From an uncultured Pelagibacteraceae bacterium (GTDB taxonomy: Bacteria; Pseudomonadota; Alphaproteobacteria; Pelagibacterales; Pelagibacteraceae), in the NCBI GenBank assembly GCA_902553695.1, contig CACDLR010000007.1, positions 1 through 38,379 on the forward strand: a stretch of DNA of 38,379 bases, written 5' to 3'. This document shows, piece by piece, positions 13,622-24,718 of the stretch. The notes under the pieces were generated by a model. It was not told the origin of the DNA, searched no databases, and saw nothing but the letters and a program-made list of their open reading frames with translations. Both the position numbers and the translations under genes were made by a program. How positions within the stretch are numbered: the first letter of the stretch is position 1; every line of letters begins with the position of its first letter.

Positions 13622-14902
13622 ATGGAGTTTTTAAATAATTCTAAAAATTATTCACTCAATAGAAAGACCTATATAAACTTACGATGGATAGCAATAATAG
13701 GTCAATTTATTGCAATCAATATTGCTGCACTTATTTTTAAATATGATTTTTCATTTATAAAATCAAATATTGTAATTTTCATAGGTGCTATAAGTAATAT
13801 TTATTTAATAAGTTTTTATGTAAAAAATTTGTTATCTAATAGAACTGCGTTTAATTTTTTAATAATTGATATTTTACAATTAACACTATTATTGTATTTT
13901 ACTGGAGGAATTTTAAATCCATTTATAATTTTTTTGATTATTCCTAGTGTATTTGCTTCATTAAGCTTAGAAAAAAAAACTAATTATGTTTTAATCTTAA
14001 TCACACTAGTTTCTATATTGTCTTTAACATTTTTTTATGAAGAAACATCCTTGCCTTTTCCCAAGAGATTAATGATCGATGAATATTTTTACTATTCAAT
14101 ACCTATTTCTCTTATAATTGGTTTATTTTTTCTTAACTATTTTGCAATTACATTTGGTCAAGAAGCTAGTTTAAGAAAAGATGCACTTGATAAAGTTCAA
14201 CAATTAATTGCAAAAGAACACGAATTGGTATCCCTTGGTGGACAAGCTGCTGCTGCAGCACACTCACTAGCCACACCTTTATCTACGATTAAATTAATAA
14301 CTCAAGAATTATCTGAGTCATTAAAAGGGAATATAGAAATAGAGAAAGATATAGTCTTATTGATTGAACAGGTAGAAAGATGTAACCAAATATTAAAAAA
14401 ACTTTCAATAAATCCAGACATAGACGATGAATTTATTGACTATGAACTTACGCTATCTAATTACGTTAATGAAATAATCAGATCTTTCCAAAGTATAAGT
14501 AAAAAGAAATTTTTTTTTCATAATAAGCAAGATACGAATCCAATAAAGTTTAAGAAATCGATTGAAGTTGTTTATGGTTTAAGAAACTTTATTGGAAATG
14601 CAAATAAATTTGCAAAAGAAAAAATATTTATAACGGTCAATTCAGATAGTGAAATAACTGAAGTAATAGTTGAAGATGATGGAGATGGTTTTCCTAAAGA
14701 CATTCTAGATAAAATTGGAGAACCCTATATAAGATCAAAAGAAAAAAATTTAAATAATAAATCGGGATTGGGTTTAGGAATTTTTATTGGCGGTACTTTG
14801 TTAGAAAGAAATTATGCAAAAGTAACTTGTAGAAATTCTTTAACAAGAAATGGAGCAGAGGTTATAATTAAATGGAAAAATAAAGATTTAATTGGTATTT
14901 AA
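13622..14902 (+). CDS. regB: Membrane sensor histidine kinase of the RegB/PrrB type
   Basis: Multi-TM N-terminus with GGILNPF motif, H-box [21 protein letters not shown], ...[13 protein letters not shown], ATPase motifs VEDDGDGFP and [15 protein letters not shown]. Confidence 0.82.
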   Translation: MEFLNNSKNYSLNRKTYINLRWIAIIGQFIAINIAALIFKYDFSFIKSNIVIFIGAISNIYLISFYVKNLLSNRTAFNFLIIDILQLTLLLYFTGGILNPFIIFLIIPSVFASLSLEKKTNYVLILITLVSILSLTFFYEETSLPFPKRLMIDEYFYYSIPISLIIGLFFLNYFAITFGQEASLRKDALDKVQQLIAKEHELVSLGGQAAAAAHSLATPLSTIKLITQELSESLKGNIEIEKDIVLLIEQVERCNQILKKLSINPDIDDEFIDYELTLSNYVNEIIRSFQSISKKKFFFHNKQDTNPIKFKKSIEVVYGLRNFIGNANKFAKEKIFITVNSDSEITEVIVEDDGDGFPKDILDKIGEPYIRSKEKNLNNKSGLGLGIFIGGTLLERNYAKVTCRNSLTRNGAEVIIKWKNKDLIGI

Positions 14903-16698
14903 TTTAAATTTCTTTTATCTTTAAATAAATTACTTAATTCAGCAATCATTACATCGCCTAATTCTTGTACATCTGTGATTTTGATTGCTCTACTATAATA
15001 CCTTGAAACATCATGTCCTATACCGATAGCTAAAATTTCTACATCGTCCTTACTTTCAACAAATTTTACTACCTTTTTTAAATGCTTTTCTAAGTAGTCC
15101 CCTGAATTTACTGATAAAGTTGAGTCGTCGACTGGTGCCCCATCCGATATTACCATTAATATTCTTCTTTCTTCTTTTCTTTTTTTAAGTCTACTGTATG
15201 CCCACATTATGGCCTCACCATCTATGTTTTCTTTTAATATTCCTTCTTTAAGCATAAGGCCTAAATTTTTTTTTGACTGACGCCATTGACTATCAGCACT
15301 TTTATAAATGATATGTCTCAAATCATTTAATCTTCCAGGATTTTTAATTTTTCCATCTTTATTCCAAGCTTCTCTTGATTTGCCACCCTTCCAGTTTTTT
15401 GTTGTAAATCCTAAAATTTCAACTTTTACAGAACATCTTTCTAAAGTCCTAGAAAGGATATCTGCACAAAGTGCTGCTATAGTTATTGGTCTACCTCTCA
15501 TTGAACCAGAATTGTCAATTAACAAACTTACAACTGTATCCTTAAATTCTAAATCTTTTTCTTTTTTAAAAGATAATGAATTATATGGATCCATTATTAT
15601 TCTTGGTAATTTTGAGCTGTCCAAAAGCCCTTCTTCAAGATCAAAATCCCAAGATCGATTTTGTTTTGCCATTAATTGTCTTTGCAATTTATTTGCTAAT
15701 TTAATTATTATATCTTTAAAATTAATTAATTGTTGATCCAGATTTTTTCTTAACTTTAAAATTTCTTCTGTTTCTTCTAAATTTTCTGCCTTCTCTATTT
15801 CATCAAATTCTCTAGTGAAAATTTTATATTCTTTAACACCTTTTGTATTATTTAATTTTTGGATAATATTTTCTGAACTTTTTTGATCACTTTCAGTATC
15901 AAAAAGTTGCTCTTCCATTCTAAACTCATTTACATCCATATCAGCTTCCGAAGCAGATTGATTTTCTGCCTCGTTTTGATCTTGATTTTCATTTGTTTCA
16001 TTATTTGTTTCGGAGTTTTGTTCATTATTCTGATCATTTTCTTGTTGATTATCGTCTTTTTTTTCTTCCTCATCCTTTTCTAAAAAATCTAATTCTTTCA
16101 ATATTTCTATGAATTTTGAGCTATATAGCTCCTGGTTTTCTAGATTTTGTTTTAAAAAATTTAAATGTTTACCGAAACTTTTTCTGAATTCATCATCCCA
16201 AAAACTTAAAATTTTTTCACATAAAGCATTTGGTTTTATATCAAAAAAATTTTGCAACATATAGATTTCAAATGCTTCTGAGATAGAAGTATCCTCTTTA
16301 GATTTAAGTTGATCTTTTCTTTTAAGATTAATTTTATAATTATAATTATTAATTATATTTTTGTTAATTCCTTGTAACATTTTAGTTCCAAGTTTTTCAT
16401 ATCTTATTTTTTCTGATATATTATATAAAGATTTAAGTGTTGGCTTAGATGGTAAATTTTTTAAATATATTGACTTATTTGAAAATTTTCTTTTCAAAGC
16501 CTCCGAATCTGTTTCTGCTCTAAACTTTAAAAAATCATATTTATTATTTAAATTATCTAACTCAAAAAAATTATAGTTTTTAGAACTATCATTTCTTTGA
16601 TTTAAACTAGTAGTATTTTTAAAATCTTCGGATATTGCTTTAACAGTTGAAATTAGTGCTTGTTTAAACTTCTCCTTTAAATTTTCGTCTTTTTTCAT
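14899..16698 (-). CDS. cobT: CobT-like VWA protein (cobaltochelatase CobT subunit family)
   Basis: Acidic low-complexity linker then VWA domain [57 protein letters not shown]; adjacent to CobS. Confidence 0.88.
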   Translation of the reverse strand: MKKDENLKEKFKQALISTVKAISEDFKNTTSLNQRNDSSKNYNFFELDNLNNKYDFLKFRAETDSEALKRKFSNKSIYLKNLPSKPTLKSLYNISEKIRYEKLGTKMLQGINKNIINNYNYKINLKRKDQLKSKEDTSISEAFEIYMLQNFFDIKPNALCEKILSFWDDEFRKSFGKHLNFLKQNLENQELYSSKFIEILKELDFLEKDEEEKKDDNQQENDQNNEQNSETNNETNENQDQNEAENQSASEADMDVNEFRMEEQLFDTESDQKSSENIIQKLNNTKGVKEYKIFTREFDEIEKAENLEETEEILKLRKNLDQQLINFKDIIIKLANKLQRQLMAKQNRSWDFDLEEGLLDSSKLPRIIMDPYNSLSFKKEKDLEFKDTVVSLLIDNSGSMRGRPITIAALCADILSRTLERCSVKVEILGFTTKNWKGGKSREAWNKDGKIKNPGRLNDLRHIIYKSADSQWRQSKKNLGLMLKEGILKENIDGEAIMWAYSRLKKRKEERRILMVISDGAPVDDSTLSVNSGDYLEKHLKKVVKFVESKDDVEILAIGIGHDVSRYYSRAIKITDVQELGDVMIAELSNLFKDKRNLN

Positions 16699-17673
16699 CT
16701 AAATCTGAATATTTACTAAAGATTCTGGCAAATCCTCTCCAAAACATCTTTGGTAATATTCGGCTATAGTATTTTTTTCAACATCGTCACACTTATTTAA
16801 AAAAGTAACTCTAAATGAGTATCCTATATCTTTAAAAATTTGGCTGTTCTCAGCCCAGTGAATAACAGTTCTTGGACTCATTACGGTAGATATATCACCT
16901 GCAATAAATCCTTTTCTTGTTAATGTAGCAACCTTAATCATGTTAGAGATAATTTCTTTACCTTTGGAATTATTCATACTTTTATTTTTAGATAGAACAA
17001 TTTCCATTTCTTTTTCAAGTTCAAGATAATTCAAAGTTGTAACTATATTCCATCTATCCATTTGTCCTTGGTTAATTTGTTGAGTTCCATGATAAAGACC
17101 AGTTGTGTCTCCTAGTCCAATTGTATTTGATGTAGCAAATAATCTAAAATATTTATTTTGTTTTAAAACTTTATTTTTATCTAATAGGGTAAAGCTTCCT
17201 TCTGACTCTAAAACTCTCTGTATTACAAACATAACATCGGGTCTACCTGCATCATATTCATCAAAAACTAAAGCAACTGGGTTTTGTATCGACCATGGAA
17301 GAATACCTTCTTTAAATTCTGTAACCTGTTTGCTATCTTTAATAACTATTGCATCTTTACCTATTAAATCAATTCTACTTATATGACTATCTAAGTTTAC
17401 TCTTATACAAGGCCAATTTAATCTTGCAGCAACTTGCTCAATGTGTGTAGATTTTCCAGTTCCATGATATCCTTGAACTAAAACTCTTTTATTAAATGAG
17501 AAGCCAGATAGAATTGCTAAAGTAGTATCTCTATCAAATTTATATCCTTTATCAATTTCAGGTACAAATTCATTTTTTTTTGAAAATCCGTCTATCTCCA
17601 TATCACTTTCTATGCCAAAAGTTTGCTTTACTGAAAGTTTGATATCAGGTGTTGAATTAATATTTTGTATCAA
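16699..17673 (-). CDS. cobS: CobS-like AAA+ ATPase (cobaltochelatase CobS subunit family)
   Basis: [50 protein letters not shown]...[23 protein letters not shown]. Confidence 0.9.
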   Translation of the reverse strand: MIQNINSTPDIKLSVKQTFGIESDMEIDGFSKKNEFVPEIDKGYKFDRDTTLAILSGFSFNKRVLVQGYHGTGKSTHIEQVAARLNWPCIRVNLDSHISRIDLIGKDAIVIKDSKQVTEFKEGILPWSIQNPVALVFDEYDAGRPDVMFVIQRVLESEGSFTLLDKNKVLKQNKYFRLFATSNTIGLGDTTGLYHGTQQINQGQMDRWNIVTTLNYLELEKEMEIVLSKNKSMNNSKGKEIISNMIKVATLTRKGFIAGDISTVMSPRTVIHWAENSQIFKDIGYSFRVTFLNKCDDVEKNTIAEYYQRCFGEDLPESLVNIQI

Positions 17674-18181
17674 GTTTTCCTCTATAAGTGTTCTTAAGTT
17701 GAGTATAAGCCAAAGTAATTATCTTAAGTTTTTCCTCAAATTTTTTGTTTCCAGCATTCATATCAGGGTGTAATTTTTTGACAAGCTTTTTAAACTTTTC
17801 TTGTATTTTCTTCCATTCAACACCGACAGGAATATTTAAGATGGTAAATGCCTGAAAATCTTGAATCGTGAATCTAAATTTTTTCATGTGATCTAAATTG
17901 TTAAATTTTTGAGCTTCATCTTTAAGCGCATTATTCCACAGAATTTTAAAAAAATTATCAGAAGAACTAAAGCTTTGGGTCGGTTTATGCCAAATCATAT
18001 CAGATTTAATAAATTCAATTATTTGTTGGTCATTCATTCCTGAGAAGTAATTCCAATTTTTATTAAACTCTTTTATATGCTCCAAGCAAAGCATTCTATA
18101 TTTTTTGCTATTGTCCTTTTCAACTGGAGCTCTAAACTCACCTAATTTATTGCATTTACTCCACTCGCAAATTGTTTTCAT
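17657..18181 (-). CDS. J-domain protein with Cys-rich N-terminus
   Basis: C-terminal J-domain with HPD ([33 protein letters not shown]); N-terminal CEWSKC...CLEH; upstream of cobS. Confidence 0.82.
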   Translation of the reverse strand: MKTICEWSKCNKLGEFRAPVEKDNSKKYRMLCLEHIKEFNKNWNYFSGMNDQQIIEFIKSDMIWHKPTQSFSSSDNFFKILWNNALKDEAQKFNNLDHMKKFRFTIQDFQAFTILNIPVGVEWKKIQEKFKKLVKKLHPDMNAGNKKFEEKLKIITLAYTQLKNTYRGKLDTKY

Positions 18182-18206
18182 AATTATTTAATTTATAATA
18201 TTTATT

Positions 18207-18467
18207 ATGGATATAGAAAATTTAAATAAAAATATCAAAACAAAATTGTTAAAAAATTCCTTTATTCAAAATGTAAAAATAGAGGATAAAACTTATCTCC
18301 ATATTAATCATTTATCTCATGAGAAAAACAAGTTTCATATAAAATTAACAATCTTTTCAAATCAATTAAGAGCAATTAGTAAATTAGAAGCAACAAAAAA
18401 AATAAATAAAATATTAGAAGAGGAAATAAAAAAACATATTCATTCTATTCAAATTTTATTTGAGTAA
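18207..18467 (+). CDS. bolA: BolA family protein
   Basis: 86 aa, BolA-like fold pattern (HINHLSHEKNKFHIKLTIFSNQLRAISKLEATKKINKIL), next to J-domain/cobS/cobT. Confidence 0.7.
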   Translation: MDIENLNKNIKTKLLKNSFIQNVKIEDKTYLHINHLSHEKNKFHIKLTIFSNQLRAISKLEATKKINKILEEEIKKHIHSIQILFE

Positions 18468-19553
18468 CACATCTTTAATAAATTTTTTTACTTTAGGAAT
18501 ATCAATTTGGCTATTAATTTTTACTCTGCCAATTTTTTTTAAAGTAATAAAATTTATTTTTTTTGTAGTATTTTTTTTGTCGGTAACCATAAAATTAACA
18601 ATTTTGATCAGGTCTTTCTTTTTGAAGAATTTTCTTAGATTATCAAAATCTAACTTAGATAAATGATTTAATACTAATTTATAATCTTTATTATTTAACA
18701 ACTTAAGTTGTTTACTTAATTTTATTGCTGAAAAGATTCCTAATAAAACACCTTCACCATGGTTTAATTTTTTTGAATAATTTAATGTTGCTTCATAAGC
18801 ATGCCCAAAAGTATGACCAAAATTTAAACTTTTTCTTAAACCACTTTCCTTTTCATCTTTTTCCACTATATATTTTTTTATCCTACAACTTTCTAAAATA
18901 GCTTTCTCAATATATCCTTTTTTTAGTTTTAAAATATTTTGTAAATTTTTATCTAAAAATAGAAAAAAATTTTTATTTTTTATTAATGTATGTTTTAATA
19001 TTTCTGCATATCCACAAATTATTTCTCTTCTTGATAAGCTTTCAAGTAATTTTGAATCAGAGACTACTAAGTTAGGCTGATAAAATGATCCAATTAAATT
19101 TTTACCATATTTATTATTAACACCAGTCTTCCCACCAATTGAGGAGTCCACTTGAGCCAAGAGAGTTGATGGAATGTTTATAAATTTCAATCCTCTTTTA
19201 AAAATACTTGCAACAAAACCAGAAACATCTCCAGCAATACCTCCTCCGATACAAATTATTACATCGCCCCGTGAAAAATTATTTCTTAGTAAAACTTGAA
19301 GAATGGAATTTACATTCTTTAAGTTTTTATTTTTTTCAGACGCTTCGAATGAAAGAAAAATATTTTTTTCAGAGCTTATTTTATTTTTTAATTTTTTAAT
19401 AAAAACTTTAGGAATATTTTTATCAAATATAACTAAAGATTTTTTGAATTTTATATTCTCTTTTTTAATTATATTATTTATGTTTGCTATAATATTATAG
19501 CCTATATATATTTTATAATGTTTGCTTTTTGTTTTAACTAGTATTGTTTTCAT
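18456..19553 (-). CDS. aroB: 3-dehydroquinate synthase
   Basis: GGGIAGDVSGFVASIFKRGLKFINIPSTLLAQVDSSIGGKTGVNNKYGKNLIGSFYQP...LNFGHTFGHAYE. Confidence 0.96.
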   Translation of the reverse strand: MKTILVKTKSKHYKIYIGYNIIANINNIIKKENIKFKKSLVIFDKNIPKVFIKKLKNKISSEKNIFLSFEASEKNKNLKNVNSILQVLLRNNFSRGDVIICIGGGIAGDVSGFVASIFKRGLKFINIPSTLLAQVDSSIGGKTGVNNKYGKNLIGSFYQPNLVVSDSKLLESLSRREIICGYAEILKHTLIKNKNFFLFLDKNLQNILKLKKGYIEKAILESCRIKKYIVEKDEKESGLRKSLNFGHTFGHAYEATLNYSKKLNHGEGVLLGIFSAIKLSKQLKLLNNKDYKLVLNHLSKLDFDNLRKFFKKKDLIKIVNFMVTDKKNTTKKINFITLKKIGRVKINSQIDIPKVKKFIKDVLLK

Positions 19554-20055
19554 TTTCTAAATTATTTATAATTTGAATTATTATTTCATTTTTATCTTTG
19601 CTTTCACAGTTTATTTTAAAATCAGATAATTTATAGAACTTAACTCTTTTTCTATATAGATTTGCAAGATCTTTTTCATTTAATTTTATAGCTAGAGGTC
19701 GTCTTTTATTTCTTGAAACTCTCTTTAAAATAGTCTTTATTTTCCAATTTAACCAAAATGAAATACTATTTTTTTTTATTTTTTTTCTTATTTTGTCGTT
19801 AAGAAATGCCCCGCCTCCTATTGAAATTACTGTTTTAGTTTTTTCTAAGAAAGATAGAGTTATTTTTTCTTCTAATTTTCTAAAGTAAATTTCACCTTTG
19901 TTTTGAAATATATCAACAATTTTTTGGTTTTCTGATTGTTCAATCTTTGAGTCAATATCAACAAAATTATACTTTATTTTTTTGGCTAGTTTAAAACCAA
20001 TTGTAGTTTTGCCAGCCGCCATCATCCCAATTAATACTATATTTTTTTTTAACAT
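19534..20055 (-). CDS. aroK: Shikimate kinase
   Basis: IVLIGMMAAGKTTIGFKLAKK...FVDIDSKIE...FRKLEEK...VISIGGGAFL; overlaps aroB. Confidence 0.93.
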   Translation of the reverse strand: MLKKNIVLIGMMAAGKTTIGFKLAKKIKYNFVDIDSKIEQSENQKIVDIFQNKGEIYFRKLEEKITLSFLEKTKTVISIGGGAFLNDKIRKKIKKNSISFWLNWKIKTILKRVSRNKRRPLAIKLNEKDLANLYRKRVKFYKLSDFKINCESKDKNEIIIQIINNLENENNTS

Positions 20056-20110
20056 TTATTAATATTGAAAAAACATAAATATGTCTTATTTCTAAACTAA
20101 TTAAACATTT

Positions 20111-20296
20111 ATGGAATTTCAAAGAAAAAATAATAACTCAATTATTGGTAAGTTACGAGGCCCATTGGTAAAAATAATATTTGTTCTTATAGTATTAGTG
20201 GGTTTTATATACGCTTTAGGGTCAATAGATTTTCCTGCTCCAAACAAAAAGATTGAAAAAGTCATACCTAATGAAAATTTCAAAATTGTTAAATAA
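20111..20296 (+). CDS. Small single-TM membrane protein
   Basis: 61 aa with one TM helix (IIFVLIVLVGFIYALGSI) followed by a Lys-rich tail; divergent from aroK. Confidence 0.5.
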   Translation: MEFQRKNNNSIIGKLRGPLVKIIFVLIVLVGFIYALGSIDFPAPNKKIEKVIPNENFKIVK

Positions 20297-22037
20297 AATA
20301 AATATTTTATTTTTTCTATTTTTTGTTTTTTTAAGCAGTTCAATTGCTAATGAACCTGTTGATATATGGAATATTGATAAAACTAAATTAGAAGAAGACA
20401 CTGAAGATCAAAATAAATCTTTAATACTAGATGAAGAATCTGAGGAAAAAATATCAGTTTATGATTTAAATAGCCAAAATAATGAAAGTAATAAAAGCCA
20501 AGTTTTTTTAGAAAATAGCCTTGAAAATAAAATTTCACTATATGGTTTATACGATCCTGACGAAAACAATTTGTCAATTGAAATGTGGAGTCAATCTGAT
20601 GGGGCAGAAATAAAAAAAATATTTAATAACATTTTTTCAAAGAATTTATCAAGAGATGCTTTAGATTTACTTGAAGTTATTCTTTTGACAAATTCAAATA
20701 CGCCAACTAAAAATATTTCTAGAGAAGAATTTTATAATTTTCAAAAAAATTTCTTGATTAAAAATAATGATTTAGAGTTAATTAAGTTATTTGTAGAAAA
20801 TAATCCAAATTTTTTTTTTATTGATGATTTAATAAATTATTATGCCAACTATTATCTCGCACAAGCAAACATCGAAAAAAGCTGTGAAATTTTTGACTCC
20901 TTAAACGAAGTTGCTTTAACTAGTGATTACTCTTCAAAACTAAAAATTTATTGTCTTATAAATTCTAATAAAATTGATCAAGCGTTATTAATTTATGACT
21001 TAAAAAAAGAAGTAGGTTTAAAAGATAATTTTTTTGAAAAAAAACTTTTTAAACTAATTGGATTTGAAGAGGAAAGTAATCAAATATCTGATAAAAACTT
21101 ATTAGAACTACATCTTTCCCATATCGTAGTTGAAAATTTTGAATATATTCCTGATGACAATACATCAAAAGAGGTGTGGAAATATTTAGCATCTGCTAAT
21201 TTACTTGAGAAAGTAGAAAATATAGATTTAGAAGATATTGAAAAAATTAATTTAATTGAAACAGCTGTTCATGAAGGTAACTATAATGAGGACGATTTGT
21301 TTAGCTTATATACAAGATACCAATTTAATTTTAATCAACTTTTATATGCTAAACAAAACTATAAATCTTTAGATAATTCAAGCCAAAGAGCATTGATATA
21401 TCAAAAGATGCTACTGACCCTTGATATTAACGAGAGATTATACCTTGCTAAATTATTAAAAAATTTGTTTGAATCTGATGGTTTAGATAATGCTTTTTAT
21501 TTTGAATTATCTAAAATATTATCAGCAAGTGATGTGAACAAATTAAATCCAGATTTAATATCTTTTTATGAAAAAAATATTATTAACGAAGAAGCAGCAA
21601 TTAAAAAAATTAAGTTTAATAATAAAATTATTCATCAATCTAAATTATTGAACTATTTTATAGAAAAAAAGGAAATTTCTAAAATAGAAAAAGAAACTAA
21701 CGATTTATTAAAAAATATTTTGAAAGATAAAAAATATGTTATTACCACAAATGATGAAATAATGCTTGAGTCTCTTAAATATGATGGGGTAAAAATTCTG
21801 AAAAAATATTCTGATAAATATTCATCTACAGTAAATATACCACCAGATATTCAAGCAAAAATAAATAATAGAGATTTAGGAGTAATTTTACTGAGAATTG
21901 TTGAAATAATTGGTGAAGATAAATTAGAGAATCTGGGTTCAGAAACTTTAAATTTTATATTAATTGCATTAAATCAACTAGATCTAGATGCAATGCGAGA
22001 TAAAATTATTTTAAAAACTTTACCAATGAGAGTATAA
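20271..22037 (+). CDS. Secreted/periplasmic hypothetical protein
   Basis: Likely start at ATG 20271 (MKISKLLNKINILFFLFFVFLSSSIANEP, signal-peptide-like) rather than 20253; long alpha-helical repeat-like body. Confidence 0.65.
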   Translation: MKISKLLNKINILFFLFFVFLSSSIANEPVDIWNIDKTKLEEDTEDQNKSLILDEESEEKISVYDLNSQNNESNKSQVFLENSLENKISLYGLYDPDENNLSIEMWSQSDGAEIKKIFNNIFSKNLSRDALDLLEVILLTNSNTPTKNISREEFYNFQKNFLIKNNDLELIKLFVENNPNFFFIDDLINYYANYYLAQANIEKSCEIFDSLNEVALTSDYSSKLKIYCLINSNKIDQALLIYDLKKEVGLKDNFFEKKLFKLIGFEEESNQISDKNLLELHLSHIVVENFEYIPDDNTSKEVWKYLASANLLEKVENIDLEDIEKINLIETAVHEGNYNEDDLFSLYTRYQFNFNQLLYAKQNYKSLDNSSQRALIYQKMLLTLDINERLYLAKLLKNLFESDGLDNAFYFELSKILSASDVNKLNPDLISFYEKNIINEEAAIKKIKFNNKIIHQSKLLNYFIEKKEISKIEKETNDLLKNILKDKKYVITTNDEIMLESLKYDGVKILKKYSDKYSSTVNIPPDIQAKINNRDLGVILLRIVEIIGEDKLENLGSETLNFILIALNQLDLDAMRDKIILKTLPMRV

Positions 22038-22049
22038 ATTAGAAGATAT

Positions 22050-22574
22050 ATGGCAATAAAAGAAATACTTACTGAACCAAACAAAGTTTTGCGACAAGTA
22101 TCCCAGCCTGTTGAAAGAGTTACAAAGGAGGAGCAGTTATTAATGGATGATATGTTAGAGACAATGTATCATGCAAATGGAATTGGATTAGCCGCGATAC
22201 AAATCGGTGTTCCTAAAAGAATAATAGTTATGGATATTTCTAAAAAGGAAGATAAAAAAAATCCAATGTATTTTGTGAATCCTGTTATTAAAAATAAAAA
22301 TAAAGATCTATCTACTTATGAAGAGGGCTGTTTATCAGTCCCCAATCAATTTGCAGAGGTAGATAGGCCAGCAACGTGCGAAGTAGAATTTTTAGACTAT
22401 AATGGTGAAAAAAAAATTCTCAAAGCCAGTGGCTTATTAGCCACGTGTATTCAGCATGAAATGGATCATTTAGAGGGCATATTATTTATTGATTATTTAT
22501 CAAAATTAAAAAAATCAATGATAATTAAAAAACTTTCTAAACAGAAAAAAAGTTCTGAAGCACTAGTAATTTAA
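22050..22574 (+). CDS. def: Peptide deformylase
   Basis: Motifs GIGLAAIQIG, EEGCLSVP, QHEMDHLEG. Confidence 0.97.
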   Translation: MAIKEILTEPNKVLRQVSQPVERVTKEEQLLMDDMLETMYHANGIGLAAIQIGVPKRIIVMDISKKEDKKNPMYFVNPVIKNKNKDLSTYEEGCLSVPNQFAEVDRPATCEVEFLDYNGEKKILKASGLLATCIQHEMDHLEGILFIDYLSKLKKSMIIKKLSKQKKSSEALVI

Positions 22575-22577
22575 TTA

Positions 22578-23507
22578 ATGCAAAAAAAAATTGCTTTTAT
22601 GGGTACACCTATTTTTGCTGTACCAATTTTAAAAAATATTTATCAAAATGGTTATGAAGTATCTGTTGTGTATACACAGCCACCAAGAAAATCAAATAGA
22701 GGACAAAAGTTTGAAAAATCTCCAATACATTCATTTTCTGAAACAATTAACTATAATGTAAGAACTCCTAATAGTTTAAATAACAACAAATCCGAATACG
22801 AATATTTCAAAAACTTAAATCTTGATTTAGTTATCATAGTTGCTTACGGCGTAATCATCCCAAAAGAATTTTTATCACTAAGTAAACAAGGTTTTATTAA
22901 TATTCATGCATCAATACTTCCAAAGTGGAGAGGTGCCGCACCAATTCAAAGATCAATAATGAGCCAAGATAAAGAAACTGGAATCAGTGTGATGAAAATA
23001 AATGAAAAATTAGATGAAGGAGATATTTCACATATTTTTAAAATTAAAATTGGAGAAAATGAAAACGCCCAAAGTTTATCTGATAGACTTTCTGCATTAG
23101 CTTCAGAAAAAATTTCAGAAATAATTGACGGTATTATTGATAAAGAAATTCAATTCAAACCACAAGATCATACCAAAGCTACATATGCAAAAAAGATTAA
23201 AAAATCAGATGGTTTAATTAATTGGAATGATAAAGCTGAAAATATTATTGGAAAAATAAATGGATTATTTCCCTATCCTGGTGGATATTTTATTTTCAAG
23301 GGAGAAAGATATAAAATTTTAAAAGCGCAAATATCTTTTAATAAAGATCAAGCTGGTAAAGTAATATCTAACGATCTAGAAATTAGCTGTGGCGATAATT
23401 CAATTAAAATTTTAGAAATCCAACGCGAAGGAAAAAAACCTCAAAAAACAAATGAATTTATACTTGGTACTCAAATACAAAAGGGAATCAATTTATTGAA
23501 TGTATAG
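22578..23507 (+). CDS. fmt: Methionyl-tRNA formyltransferase
   Basis: IAFMGTPIFAVPIL...VVYTQPPRKSNRGQK...FINIHASILPKWRGAAPIQRSI...DEGDI. Confidence 0.97.
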   Translation: MQKKIAFMGTPIFAVPILKNIYQNGYEVSVVYTQPPRKSNRGQKFEKSPIHSFSETINYNVRTPNSLNNNKSEYEYFKNLNLDLVIIVAYGVIIPKEFLSLSKQGFINIHASILPKWRGAAPIQRSIMSQDKETGISVMKINEKLDEGDISHIFKIKIGENENAQSLSDRLSALASEKISEIIDGIIDKEIQFKPQDHTKATYAKKIKKSDGLINWNDKAENIIGKINGLFPYPGGYFIFKGERYKILKAQISFNKDQAGKVISNDLEISCGDNSIKILEIQREGKKPQKTNEFILGTQIQKGINLLNV

Positions 23508-24240
23508 ATATCAAATTTTAATAGAATATGATGGAACCAACTATTCTGGGTGGCAATCTCAAAAAAACTCAAGCTCAATTCAAAAAGAAATTGAAAAAAT
23601 TTTATCTAAAATTTTGAAAAATAAAGTTAAAATTAACGGCTCTGGAAGGACAGATGCTGGTGTCCACTCCAAAAGTCAATCTGCACATTTTGATTACAAA
23701 AATTTGATATTAAATAAATATAAATTAATTAACTCATTAAATCATTTTTTGAATAAAAAAAATATTTCAATAAAGAAAATAATTAAAAAAAGTATTAATT
23801 TTCACGCTAGATATTCTGCAAAAGAAAGAGAATATGAGTATGTTATACTTAATAGAGATGCACCTCCCGTATTAGATAAAAATAAAGTTTGGTACATAAG
23901 ATCAAAGTTAGATATAAAATTAATAAAAAAAGCATCAAAGAAATTAGTCGGAACTCATAACTTTAATGCATTCAGATCTGTTAATTGTCAGGCGAAATCT
24001 CCAATTAGAACTATAAAAACAATAAAAATTTTAAAGAGAAATGAAAAAATAATCTTTATTTTAAGATCAAAGTCTTTCCTTAAAAATCAAGTAAGATCAA
24101 TTATTGGTTGCTTGAAATATGTAGGAGAAAAAAAATGGACAGCAAAAAAGTTGGAAAATATACTAAAATCAAAAAATAGATTAAATTGTGCTCCTCCTGC
24201 ACCTGCACATGGTTTATATTTATCAAAAATTATTTATTAA
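23500..24240 (+). CDS. truA: tRNA pseudouridine(38-40) synthase
   Basis: EYDGTNYSGWQSQ...GSGRTDAGVHSKSQSAHFD...NFHARYSAKEREYEY...FLKNQVRSIIGCL. Confidence 0.96.
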   Translation: MYRYQILIEYDGTNYSGWQSQKNSSSIQKEIEKILSKILKNKVKINGSGRTDAGVHSKSQSAHFDYKNLILNKYKLINSLNHFLNKKNISIKKIIKKSINFHARYSAKEREYEYVILNRDAPPVLDKNKVWYIRSKLDIKLIKKASKKLVGTHNFNAFRSVNCQAKSPIRTIKTIKILKRNEKIIFILRSKSFLKNQVRSIIGCLKYVGEKKWTAKKLENILKSKNRLNCAPPAPAHGLYLSKIIY

Positions 24241-24688
24241 TTCCTAGGGATTTTTTAATCCTCCATCTAGATCCCTGTCTAACAATATATCCACAGCAAT
24301 TTTCAGAATTACATTTACAGGGATAGTTTTTGAAATCTTCATCAAAACTAAAACCATAATCATAAGAAAGTTCTTCACCTTTTTTAATATCTTTAATTGA
24401 TTCAATCCATAATTTTAATCCTTTACCAACAACTTCACAATTAGGTGAACATGAATGATTTATTAGCCTTGCAGTATTAAAATTAAAATCTCCATCCAAA
24501 TCATATTTTTGGTTTATTTCAAATATATAAATCCTTTTTGAATTATCGAATTTAGGATTATCTTCACTTTCCTTTTTAGATATCAATCTTCCTTTATACT
24601 CAATTATTTTAGTTCCCTTTTTAATATCACCTGCTGCAACTAAACCTTTATTATCTATGTTTGATTTTTTTATTTTATATAATGTCAT
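24230..24688 (-). CDS. SET-domain (lysine methyltransferase-like) protein
   Basis: GLVAAGDIKKGTKIIEYKG...ARLINHSCSPNCEV...GEELSYDYGF...CKCNSENCCGYI; canonical SET NHSC and post-SET Cys cluster. Confidence 0.88.
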   Translation of the reverse strand: MTLYKIKKSNIDNKGLVAAGDIKKGTKIIEYKGRLISKKESEDNPKFDNSKRIYIFEINQKYDLDGDFNFNTARLINHSCSPNCEVVGKGLKLWIESIKDIKKGEELSYDYGFSFDEDFKNYPCKCNSENCCGYIVRQGSRWRIKKSLGINK

Positions 24689-24718
24689 AAATTCTACTTA
24701 TGATAATTTTTTTGAAAC

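Noticed and set aside
15308-17386. Plus-strand ORFs 15308..15736, 15883..16083, 16361..16576 and 17105..17386
   Set aside because: Antisense to cobT/cobS, which have clear domain motifs; low-complexity hydrophobic translations expected from antisense of charged coding sequence.
19208-19500. Overlapping plus-strand ORFs antisense to aroB
   Set aside because: Phe/Leu-rich translations in two frames over the same aroB region; antisense artefacts.
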